Source of the DNA: Desulfobacterales bacterium
GTDB lineage: Bacteria; Desulfobacterota; Desulfobacteria; Desulfobacterales; JAFDCJ01
Assembly: GCA_029939875.1 (NCBI GenBank)
Contig: JAOZSC010000178.1
Span: 1 to 6,095 of the forward strand
DNA: 6,095 nucleotides
Reading direction: 5' to 3'
Notes under the pieces: generated by a model
What the model saw: only the letters and a program-made list of their open reading frames with translations
Database searches by the model: none
Told to the model about the DNA's origin: nothing
Program-made: the position numbers and the translations under genes
In this document: piece by piece, positions 1-5,820 of the stretch
Layout: every line of letters begins with the position of its first letter
Position numbering within the stretch: the first letter of the stretch is position 1

Positions 1-2
1 AA

Positions 3-455
3 ATAGATGTCTTCTTCGCCCTGGTGCTGGTCGTAATCCTGGTCGCCCTGCCGGCTGGAATCGTCTACTACGACCATTGGGTATCTTCAAAAAAAATTCC
101 GCCCCAGGCCAGGGAATTTACTCTTACCGGCAATGCGGAAAGGGGCTGGGTGCTGGGCGAAATTCACGCCTATGGGGCGATTTCCCTGTGGCAAAAGCAC
201 GGTCAGCCCATCGGCAGACCGGTCATCGAAGTTCGCAAGGGAGATCGGGTGGTCCTGAAGCTGACCAGCAGCGACGTGGTTCACGGTTTCAGCTTAAAAG
301 ATTTCGGGGTTTTTTTAACCACCGGAATCCAGCCCGGGAAAACCGTCTATGTCTCGTTTAAAGCCGACAAAGCCGGTGTCTTTACGTTTTCCTGCAATGC
401 GGTATGCGGCGAAAGCCACCAGAACATGCAGGGAACGCTGATCGTCAAGGCATAA
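3..455 (+). CDS. Membrane-anchored CuA protein, cytochrome c oxidase subunit II-like (5' partial)
   Basis: The reading frame is open to the left edge of the window, so the true start lies upstream. The first internal candidate, GTG at 24, has no ribosome binding site and would cut into the membrane segment. The visible part opens with one hydrophobic helix (IDVFFALVLVVILVALPAGI) followed by a periplasmic cupredoxin domain. Counting residues from the GTG at 24, the complete CuA ligand set is visible: His87 (DVVHGF), then Cys124, Cys128, His132 and Met135 in C-x3-C-x3-H-x2-M spacing. The Glu that usually sits between the two cysteines in oxidase subunit II is Ala here; it binds through its backbone, so copper binding is not excluded. 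A protein this short with one helix resembles subunit II of ba3-type oxidases or CuA subunits of some NO reductases. It probably passes electrons to a membrane partner encoded upstream. No subunit I lies in the window, so the enzyme is not identified. The CuA call is strong; the complex is inference. Confidence 0.85.
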   Translation: MDVFFALVLVVILVALPAGIVYYDHWVSSKKIPPQAREFTLTGNAERGWVLGEIHAYGAISLWQKHGQPIGRPVIEVRKGDRVVLKLTSSDVVHGFSLKDFGVFLTTGIQPGKTVYVSFKADKAGVFTFSCNAVCGESHQNMQGTLIVKA

Positions 456-519
456 TGTGGTCGAAAAGGCATTCGCCAATTTTGAAGTGTCGGCTGCCTT
501 TTCAAATACTGAACCGCAA

Positions 520-544
520 ATAAACCGAACCCGGATAAACCGAA
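520..544. repeat. Short tandem-like direct repeat, ATAAACCGAA twice
   Basis: The 10-mer ATAAACCGAA occurs at 520-529 and again at 535-544, a 15-bp period, directly left of the fold-back repeat. It could be a regulator binding site or part of the repeat element's border. Nothing else in the sequence decides between these or rules out chance. Confidence 0.3.
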
Positions 545-548
545 AAAA

Positions 549-627
549 TTGCCACAAAGGCCCAAAGACACTAAGCAAAACGATTTGATGTAATTTATCT
601 TTAGTGTTTTGGTGTCTTGGTGGCGAA
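549..627. repeat. Imperfect inverted (fold-back) repeat, REP/MITE-like
   Basis: The left arm is 549-575 (starting TTGCCACAAAGG) and the right arm is 599-627 (ending TGTCTTGGTGGCGAA). The reverse complement of the right arm aligns with the left over about 27 positions with a few mismatches and 1-nt gaps. The loop of about 23 nt is AT-rich. The CCAAAGACAC/GTGTCTTGG style is one I associate with dispersed intergenic repeats in many environmental anaerobe genomes; that family link is from memory. It sits between the CuA gene and the cytochrome gene, ending 28 nt before the cytochrome start codon. It could form a hairpin in the transcript, but has no T-tract typical of an intrinsic terminator. Confidence 0.6.
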
Positions 628-641
628 AATGTTTTGCCATA

Positions 642-647
642 AAAGGA
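642..647 (+). promoter_or_regulatory. Ribosome binding site that fixes the cytochrome start
   Basis: AAAGGA lies 7 nt before ATG at 655. The in-frame GTG at 649 is only 1 nt from this site and so is an unlikely start. This favours the ATG. Confidence 0.6.
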
Positions 648-654
648 TGTGGCA

Positions 655-2346
655 ATGCTCAACAGGAAACTGAAATTTCTCATCGTTGCCGTGGCCGTCT
701 TATTAACCGCCACCGGGTATTTCATCGCCGCCGGCCAGGCCCGCAGTGCGGACGACAATCGCCCCGTAATTGTTGTCCGGGGGCGGGTCATATCCCAGTA
801 CGGTCCGGTGGAAAATGCCCGGGTGCGCCTGGCCGGTGAAAGCAATTATACCCTTTCCGACCGCCAGGGCCGCTATGAGCTGCAATCCGCCTATTTGCCG
901 GGCACGCGCCTGATGGTGACCGCCGGCAAGGAAGGCTGGTTTAACAACGGGCAAATCGTGCGCCGTTCTGGCCGCACCCGCGACATCTTTTTAAATCCTG
1001 TTTATCTTAACGATCAGCCCAGCTATCGTTTCATATCTCCGGTCACCTGTTCCCGGTGTCATGTAAAGCTGACCCGCTACTATGACCAGTCCAAAATGGC
1101 GCACACCACTTCCAACCCTAAAGTGATGAACATGCTTTACGGAACCGATGCCTTTAACCGGGTCGGGATCGGGCCGGGCTACAAGCTTGACAATCCGAAC
1201 AGTGACGGCAACTGCGTCAGCTGTCACGCCCCTTCGGCGGCCACTGCAGGTCCCTGGGTTCAGGACTTAAAATCCGTGCTGCGCTCCGGACGCACCGAAT
1301 GGGACGGCATCAGCTGTGATTATTGTCACAAGGTCAGAAAGGTGATCGCCGACAAAAGCCAACCCAGCGGCACGGCCACCGTTCTGGAAAGACAGTCCTC
1401 GCAGCGGGGAAATTCGATTCTGGTTTTCGGCCCCTATGATGACGTGACCGCCCCGCCCATGGCCGCATCCTACAATTCGGTTTTTGACAAGGGCCAGTTC
1501 TGCTCCCAGTGTCACAGCCATTATAAAAAAATGGATACCGGCAAAACCTGGGATGCCGGCATGGTATATACGGCTGCGGAATGGAAGGGATTCGGGCTCA
1601 AAGACAATACCTATCTGCCCATTCAGACCACCTATCGGGAATGGAAGCAGTGGCAGGATCAACTGCCGCTTGATGACAGTAACAAGGGCAAAAAATGCCA
1701 GGACTGTCACATGAGCTGGCGCAAGGAAATGCTGCCTTACGACAATTACGTTGTCGACGGCAACGCCCGGAACATGTGGGGCACCTTTCGTTCGCCCACA
1801 AACATCCGCCCCCATCATTTTGACGGCGGAACTCAAATCCAGCTGAAAACCGCCCTGTCCCTGGAGCTGGAAGGCGAGATTGCCGGCAACAAGGCGGTCA
1901 TCAACGCCTTTATCACCAACACCAACGGCGGCCACTGGGTGCCCACCGGCGAGACCATGCGCAGCGTGATGCTGCTGCTGAACGTCAAAGATTCCAAAGG
2001 CAAACCCTTGAAAATGATCAAGGGCAGCCGCCTGCCGTCCTGGGCCGGTCAGGGAAAAACCGACGATGGCAATTACGCCGGTCAACCAGGAGCTGTTTTT
2101 GCCCGGGTGCTCGGTGATGATGCGGGCAATGTCCAGGTGCCGTTCTGGAAAGCCACCCGGATTGTTTCCGACACCCGCATCCGCCCCAAAAAGACCGTCA
2201 CCTATCGGTTTGAATTTGCCCTGGAAGATCCGGATGATGAACCGACGGCGCAAGCCAGTCTTATCTATCGGCCGGCCATAAAACCCCTGGCCCGGATGAA
2301 AAACTGGGATAGCGCCGATATTCTGATTACCAGCGCAGTCTGGTAG
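655..2346 (+). CDS. Pentaheme c-type cytochrome, cytochrome c554-like, with flanking beta domains
   Basis: This is a 563-residue exported protein predicted to carry five covalently bound hemes in the periplasm and move electrons between carriers. Residues 1-32 form a signal peptide or N-terminal anchor (basic MLNRKLK, then a hydrophobic stretch). Residues about 38-115 resemble a carboxypeptidase-regulatory-like beta sandwich (GRVISQYGPVENARVRL, DRQGRYEL). Five CxxCH sites follow at Cys132, 187, 221, 283 and 348 (CSRCH, CVSCH, CDYCH, CSQCH, CQDCH). His150 (KMAHTTSNP), His289 and His387/388 are possible distal ligands. The C-terminal 170 residues contain no CxxCH and look like a beta domain with the motif TNTNGGHWVPTG (421-432), a pattern I recall from other anaerobe multiheme cytochromes. 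The stop lies 18 nt before the cupredoxin gene, suggesting one operon. The multiheme call is firm; the exact family and any enzymatic activity are unknown. Confidence 0.9.
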   Translation: MLNRKLKFLIVAVAVLLTATGYFIAAGQARSADDNRPVIVVRGRVISQYGPVENARVRLAGESNYTLSDRQGRYELQSAYLPGTRLMVTAGKEGWFNNGQIVRRSGRTRDIFLNPVYLNDQPSYRFISPVTCSRCHVKLTRYYDQSKMAHTTSNPKVMNMLYGTDAFNRVGIGPGYKLDNPNSDGNCVSCHAPSAATAGPWVQDLKSVLRSGRTEWDGISCDYCHKVRKVIADKSQPSGTATVLERQSSQRGNSILVFGPYDDVTAPPMAASYNSVFDKGQFCSQCHSHYKKMDTGKTWDAGMVYTAAEWKGFGLKDNTYLPIQTTYREWKQWQDQLPLDDSNKGKKCQDCHMSWRKEMLPYDNYVVDGNARNMWGTFRSPTNIRPHHFDGGTQIQLKTALSLELEGEIAGNKAVINAFITNTNGGHWVPTGETMRSVMLLLNVKDSKGKPLKMIKGSRLPSWAGQGKTDDGNYAGQPGAVFARVLGDDAGNVQVPFWKATRIVSDTRIRPKKTVTYRFEFALEDPDDEPTAQASLIYRPAIKPLARMKNWDSADILITSAVW

Positions 2347-2350
2347 CCGA

Positions 2351-2356
2351 AGGAGG
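2351..2356 (+). promoter_or_regulatory. Ribosome binding site supporting a TTG start
   Basis: AGGAGG lies 8 nt before TTG at 2365. The next in-frame ATG (2380) is 23 nt away, too far for this site. The strong site therefore marks TTG as the likely initiation codon. Confidence 0.7.
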
Positions 2357-2364
2357 AACTTGAA

Positions 2365-3030
2365 TTGCGAAAAATTTTGATGGTCACCCCGTTATTTACG
2401 GTTGCGCTGCTGATGCTTTTTGCACCTGCCGTAGCCGCCGGTACCATTGCCGGAACCGTCAAGGTCAACGGGCTGCGTACGCCGGCAAATGTGCTGGTAT
2501 ATCTTGCCAAAACACCGGCCGCGGCCGATGATCTGTCAACGGGTAAATTTGTCATGGATCAGCGCTACCTGGAATTTAGGCCGCACGTGCTGCCGGTTCT
2601 GGTCGGTGCGGCGGTTGAGTTTCCCAACCATGACAAGGTCAATCATAATGTGTTTTCCATGTCCCGCACCAAGAAGTTCAACCTGGGCAGTTATCCGCCC
2701 GGGCAAAGCAAAACCGTCGTGTTCGATAAGCCCGGAATCGTCGAGTTGCGCTGTGATGTGCATGCCGAAATGGCGGCCTACATCCTGGTGATGAAAACCC
2801 CCTATTTTGCCGTCACGGACAAACAGGGCCGTTTTGAAATCCCCGCGACCGGCTATCTGAAACAGGCCGGCTTAACCGGTGTTCAGAATCCGGCCGCCGG
2901 CAGATACGTGCTCAAAACCTGGCACGAAAAGCTAAAATCCCAAAAAAAATCCGTCATTGTACCGGAAAATGGCGCAGTGAGCGTTGAGTTCAACCTCAGC
3001 CGGGGCGTTCCGGGAGTCCTGTATAAATGA
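2365..3030 (+). CDS. Secreted cupredoxin (type 1 copper, plastocyanin-like)
   Basis: The product is 221 residues and starts at TTG, chosen because of the strong AGGAGG 8 nt upstream. Residues 1-25 are a signal peptide ending APAVAA. The mature protein carries a cupredoxin fold with His94 (FPNHDKVNHNVFS), Cys130, His133 and Met136 (CDVHAEM), which fit the Cys-His-His-Met set of a mononuclear type 1 copper site. The region after it (about 146-215) includes DKQGRFEIP and resembles a small beta-sandwich extension also seen in methylamine-utilisation-like cupredoxins. It should be a soluble periplasmic one-electron carrier. Between a pentaheme cytochrome and a CuA membrane protein, it probably shuttles electrons between them. 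That partnership is inferred from gene order. Its stop overlaps the ATG of a 12-codon linker ORF (ATGA at 3027-3030). Confidence 0.85.
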   Translation: MRKILMVTPLFTVALLMLFAPAVAAGTIAGTVKVNGLRTPANVLVYLAKTPAAADDLSTGKFVMDQRYLEFRPHVLPVLVGAAVEFPNHDKVNHNVFSMSRTKKFNLGSYPPGQSKTVVFDKPGIVELRCDVHAEMAAYILVMKTPYFAVTDKQGRFEIPATGYLKQAGLTGVQNPAAGRYVLKTWHEKLKSQKKSVIVPENGAVSVEFNLSRGVPGVLYK

Positions 3031-3065
3031 AAACCCATGGCGTCATCAAACTGCGTGAAAAATGA
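3027..3065 (+). CDS. Twelve-codon linker ORF, probable translational coupling element
   Basis: ATG at 3027 overlaps the TGA stop of the cupredoxin gene (ATGA). The frame reads MKTHGVIKLREK and stops with a TGA at 3063-3065 that overlaps the ATG of the next gene (again ATGA). A GGGAG at 3012-3016 lies 10 nt before its start. The downstream gene has only a weak ribosome binding site of its own (GTGAAAA), so ribosomes finishing this mini-ORF could reinitiate there. The peptide itself need not have a function, and the arrangement could be chance. Confidence 0.35.
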   Translation: MKTHGVIKLREK

Positions 3066-4975
3066 GCAAAAAAACAACATGGATGCTGATAGGGCTGAGC
3101 CTGGCGGCGGTAGTGACCATTGCGTTGTGGATTCATTTGCTACCCGTAAAGGCCCAAACCCGCCACATTTCCCTAGTGGCCAGAAAATATGGCTATTCTC
3201 CGGCCAGAATCGTGGTCAACCAGGGCGACACCATCGTGTTAAAGCCCACCTCTCTTGATGTAACCCACGGGTTCTTGCTCGACGGTTACCCGGTTGAATT
3301 TACCACCCGCAAAGATGCCGCGTTTCTAAAATACAGCTGGACGGATGAAGACGGCAAAACGCAAACGGACTGGGACCGGGTTTCCGAGGTGGAATTTATT
3401 GCCGACCGGCCGGGCAAATTTGTGTTCCGCTGCACCCAGACCTGCGGCAATCTGCACCCTTTTATGACCGGAGAACTGATCGTCAGGCCCAATACCCCTT
3501 ATTATTTATATATCGCGCTGTCGGTCTGGCTGGTTTTCAGCCTGCTGCTTTACTTCCGGACCGATTCAGGTCTTCAAATTTCCGGCTTCCGGCACATCAA
3601 TCTCCTGCAACGCTGGCCGTGGCTTAAAAAAATTGTCCAGCGGCGCAGTTTTCATTTTCTGGTGATTCTGCCGAATTTTATCGTTTTTTATCTTCTGATT
3701 CTCAGCGCCCTGTGGGGCAGTCCGGTGGGAAACCGCAACATCGCCATCATTTTCGTCTGGATCCTGTGGTGGTTTGTCCTCAAAGCCGTCATCGTGCCCC
3801 TGGGCGGGCGAATCTGGTGCATGATCTGTCCGCTGCCGGCACCGGCGGAGTGGTTGAGCCGCCGGACCCTGACCGGCGTCCGGTATGTAAAAAAACCGTT
3901 TAAGACACTGCATCACCGCTTTACCGGGCTGCAGAAGGACTGGCCGAAAATACTGGACAACATCTGGTTGCAGAATGTTCTTTTTTTGACGCTGATCTCA
4001 TTCGGCATGATTCTGATCACCCGGCCGGTTGCCACGGCCTTTCTTTTTCTGGCCACCCTGGTGCTGGCGTTGATATACCGCCGTCGGATCTTTTGCCGGT
4101 ATTTATGTCCGGTGGGCGGATTCCTGGGCACCTATTCCATGGCGTCAATGACCGAATTGCGAGTCATCGACCCGGAAATCTGCAAAAAGCATCGCCAAAA
4201 ATGTTGCTATACGGGGGCTCCCGACGGCTGGGCCTGTCCCTGGAAGCAATACCCCGGCCGGATGAAGCGCAACAATTATTGCGGACTTTGCACGGAGTGC
4301 ATCAAAAGCTGTCCCAAAGACAACGTGGGTTTTTTTATCCGCCCGTTTGGTTCGGACCGGCTGCTGAAAGGCTACGATGAAATGTTCAACGTGATCATCA
4401 TGCTGGTGGTCGCAATCACGTTCAGCATTACCATGGGCGGACCGTGGGCCGTCATCAAAGATGCCGCCAACATTACCGAAAGCAGGCAGCTCGGGGCCTT
4501 TGTCCTGTTTATCGGATCGATTTGGACCCTGGCCCTGGTCGTATTCCCGGGGCTTTTTGTCCTGGCCGGTCGGGCGGCAAACCGGCTGGCCGGCCGGCCG
4601 CTGAGTCCCCGGGAAATGACCTTGCGACTGGCCTATATCCTGGTGCCGGTAGGTATCTTCGCCTGGATCGCGTTCAGCCTGCCCATGCTGATGGTAAACT
4701 ACGGCTATATCCTCAATGTGCTGTCCGATCCGCTTGGGCTGAGCTGGAACCTGCTGGGCACAGCCGATTTTGCCGTACACCCGTTTTACCCCCAGTGGAT
4801 TCCGGTCATCCAGGGAACCCTTCTGCTGGCAGGCCTTTACTTTGGCCTGACGCGCGGATACCTCGGGCTCAAAATGGTTATAGCTGACCCTGCGGTCCGG
4901 GTGCGTGCCATGATTGTCCCCGCCGTTTATGCCCTGCTGGCAACCCAGATCCTCTTAAAGCTCTACATGGGATGA
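3062..4975 (+). CDS. CuA domain fused to NapH/NosR-like 4Fe-4S membrane protein
   Basis: This 637-residue inner-membrane protein has about eleven predicted helices. The start is well bounded, because an in-frame TGA lies at 3056-3058. Helix 1 (about 7-27) is followed by a periplasmic cupredoxin domain (31-143) with a full CuA ligand set: His69 (DVTHGF), Cys124, Cys128, His132 and Met135 (CTQTCGNLHPFM). After helix 2 (147-164) comes the NapH/NosR/CcoG-type module. Helix pairs lead to CMICP (Cys253, Cys256) and CRYLCP (Cys345, Cys349). A ferredoxin motif YCGLCTECIKSCP follows (Cys407, 410, 413, 417), and further cysteines at 374, 381, 382 and 392 may hold a second cluster. Five more helices follow. 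Alternating topology from a cytoplasmic N terminus puts CuA in the periplasm and every Fe-S motif on the cytoplasmic face. It likely carries electrons across the membrane, perhaps from quinol, as proposed for NapH and NosR relatives. NosR has a periplasmic flavin domain where this protein has CuA. Domain calls are firm; direction and partners are inferred. Confidence 0.88.
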   Translation: MSKKTTWMLIGLSLAAVVTIALWIHLLPVKAQTRHISLVARKYGYSPARIVVNQGDTIVLKPTSLDVTHGFLLDGYPVEFTTRKDAAFLKYSWTDEDGKTQTDWDRVSEVEFIADRPGKFVFRCTQTCGNLHPFMTGELIVRPNTPYYLYIALSVWLVFSLLLYFRTDSGLQISGFRHINLLQRWPWLKKIVQRRSFHFLVILPNFIVFYLLILSALWGSPVGNRNIAIIFVWILWWFVLKAVIVPLGGRIWCMICPLPAPAEWLSRRTLTGVRYVKKPFKTLHHRFTGLQKDWPKILDNIWLQNVLFLTLISFGMILITRPVATAFLFLATLVLALIYRRRIFCRYLCPVGGFLGTYSMASMTELRVIDPEICKKHRQKCCYTGAPDGWACPWKQYPGRMKRNNYCGLCTECIKSCPKDNVGFFIRPFGSDRLLKGYDEMFNVIIMLVVAITFSITMGGPWAVIKDAANITESRQLGAFVLFIGSIWTLALVVFPGLFVLAGRAANRLAGRPLSPREMTLRLAYILVPVGIFAWIAFSLPMLMVNYGYILNVLSDPLGLSWNLLGTADFAVHPFYPQWIPVIQGTLLLAGLYFGLTRGYLGLKMVIADPAVRVRAMIVPAVYALLATQILLKLYMG

Positions 4976-4985
4976 AGCATAGCGG

Positions 4986-5108
4986 CTAGCGTGCCCGCAC
5001 ACCGCCGCCCTGATCCGGTCCCCAGAGAAACGGTGTATTGGGAAACACCTCGATCCGGTTGTCCCCTGGGAATTTGACGGTGGTTTCATAAATGGTTTTA
5101 TTTTTCAT
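4986..5108 (-). CDS. Small hypothetical protein, 40 residues
   Basis: A 40-codon ORF starts at ATG 5108 and ends in TAG. AAAGGAG (5117-5123) lies 8 nt before that ATG, a good spacing; the in-frame ATG at 5114 is only 2 nt from it. Another in-frame ATG at 5147 would add 13 residues but lacks a close binding site. The peptide begins MKNKTIYETTVKFPGDNRIE and its second half contains PNTPFLWGPDQGGG and ends VRAR. It has no signal peptide, membrane helix or cysteine. I do not recognise a family. It ends 10 bp from the convergent stop of the CuA fusion gene. A RiPP-type precursor was considered, but no modifying enzyme is in the window. It may be a real small gene or a chance ORF; the binding site is the main support. 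Confidence 0.45.
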   Translation of the reverse strand: MKNKTIYETTVKFPGDNRIEVFPNTPFLWGPDQGGGVRAR

Positions 5109-5166
5109 GGCCATCGCTCCTTTTTGCTGTCCGAAACCCAGGCCCATCCCATTTTATCAGTCGCAA
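5098..5166 (-). CDS. Possible 22-residue leader ORF behind a strong ribosome binding site
   Basis: AGGAGGTG (5173-5180 on the minus strand) lies 6 nt before TTG at 5166, which opens a 22-codon frame ending in TAA at 5098-5100. The frame runs through the binding site and start codon of the 40-codon ORF, so its translation could control access to that start. The peptide (MRLIKWDGPGFRTAKR and six more) matches nothing I know. An alternative is that the purine-rich stretch is not used for translation. Confidence 0.2.
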   Translation of the reverse strand: MRLIKWDGPGFRTAKRSDGHEK

Positions 5167-5328
5167 CGCCCCCACCTCCTGACACCGGAAATACAAGCAT
5201 GCGCTTTTGCGATGTCTAGGAAAAAAATCTCCCAATAATGGGTAAAACCGTTTCCAGGCCAATCAGACGGGCAAGCGGTAATGGAATATAACCAATTGAT
5301 ATATAATGTAATACGTTTTTCAACCAGC
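5109..5328 (-). other. Region between recX and the 40-codon ORF
   Basis: About 220 bp without a long gene. It contains a weak hairpin plus T-tract near 5221-5242, an AT-rich stretch near 5285-5322 that could hold a promoter (TTGAAA and TATAT-rich elements, but no well-spaced pair), and AGGAGGTG at 5173-5180. I see no tRNA, CRISPR or insertion sequence end here. Confidence 0.4.
5221..5242 (-). terminator. Weak intrinsic terminator candidate after recX
   Basis: On the minus strand CCCA-TTAT-TGGG forms a 4-bp stem, followed by AGA and seven T residues. It lies about 87 nt after the recX stop, in the right orientation. The stem is short, so termination efficiency is doubtful. Confidence 0.25.
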
Positions 5329-5820
5329 CTATTGGTCTCTCTTATCGATCTGCTGAAGCGCCTGGGTGATGACTCCTTCGGAAAATCCGCGGGCATAAAG
5401 AAAGCGATATAGTTTATCGCGCCGTTTCAAAGGGTCGCCGCCATGCTCATAATATTTGAGCTTTTTTTGCAAAACCCGCCGGGCACCGGCCAGCTCGTCG
5501 GCTTCGGAAATACTGCGTGCGAGAATATCCTCAAACAGTTTTCCCCGTAACCCTTTTTTATTTAATTCATATCGAATACGCTTAATGCCGTATCCGCGCC
5601 GGGCCAGCTGCTGGATGAATATTTGCGCAGTGCGCTCGTCATTTAGATAATCCAGCCGCAGGCATTCCGCAACTGCTTGACGGATATCGTCCTGTTCATA
5701 GCCCCGCTGTTTGAGCTTGCGCACCAGTTCATGGCAGGAATGATCCCGCGGGGTCAGCAGCCGTAAGGCGCAGTTAAGTGTCTTGCGATAATTCTCGTTG
5801 GCGCAGTCGTGTATTTTCAC
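5329..5820 (-). CDS. recX: Regulatory protein RecX
   Basis: This 163-residue protein has the length and all-helical tandem-repeat layout of RecX, which binds RecA filaments and modulates recombinase and coprotease activity in the cytoplasm. Family hallmarks are visible in order: an N-terminal repeat with LTPRDHSCHELVRKLKQRGY (22-41), the central LDYLNDERTAQIF (56-68) with RRGYGIKRIRYELNKKGL (74-91), and a C-terminal repeat with DKLYRFLYARGFSEGVI (135-151). The start is GTG at 5820, overlapping the TGA of the upstream short ORF by 4 nt (GTGA), which suggests translational coupling. The local binding site is weak. recA, the usual neighbour, is not in the window, and the gene downstream is not alaS, so the common recA-recX-alaS order is at least partly broken. 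The family call is confident. Confidence 0.93.
   Translation of the reverse strand: MKIHDCANENYRKTLNCALRLLTPRDHSCHELVRKLKQRGYEQDDIRQAVAECLRLDYLNDERTAQIFIQQLARRGYGIKRIRYELNKKGLRGKLFEDILARSISEADELAGARRVLQKKLKYYEHGGDPLKRRDKLYRFLYARGFSEGVITQALQQIDKRDQ

Noticed and set aside
610..640. Possible sigma-54 promoter (GG/GC elements) before the cytochrome gene
   Set aside because: TGG at 621-623 and TTGC at 634-637 are 2 nt too far apart. The correctly spaced pair at 610-624 matches poorly and lies inside the inverted repeat.
315..845. Minus-strand ORFs across the gap between the CuA gene and the cytochrome gene
   Set aside because: They overlap both real genes and run through the inverted repeat. No ribosome binding site or family similarity supports them.
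1267..2253. Long minus-strand ORF (328 codons) inside the cytochrome gene
   Set aside because: It is antisense to a gene with five CxxCH motifs and a signal sequence, has no recognisable domain, and is the usual result of codon bias in a GC-rich gene.
4145..4780. Minus-strand ORF (211 codons) antisense to the CuA fusion gene
   Set aside because: Low-complexity composition rich in Gln, Gly, Asp and Pro, and no domain. It is a shadow of the membrane-protein gene.
4976..5000. Terminator at the end of the CuA fusion gene
   Set aside because: GCATAGCGGCTAGCGTGC pairs only over 3-4 bp and no T-tract follows.
5012..5059. Direct repeat GATCCGGT at 5012-5019 and 5052-5059
   Set aside because: Only 8 bp, lies within the 40-codon ORF in different frames, and no further copies were noticed; likely chance.
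5276..5313. AT-rich dyad centred on CAATTG as an operator
   Set aside because: The arms match at only about 9-10 of 16 positions, which is near what AT-rich sequence gives by chance.
5157..5396. 79-codon minus-strand ORF downstream of and overlapping the recX end
   Set aside because: It begins inside recX in another frame, then crosses AT-rich noncoding sequence. Its composition is mixed and no family is recognised.
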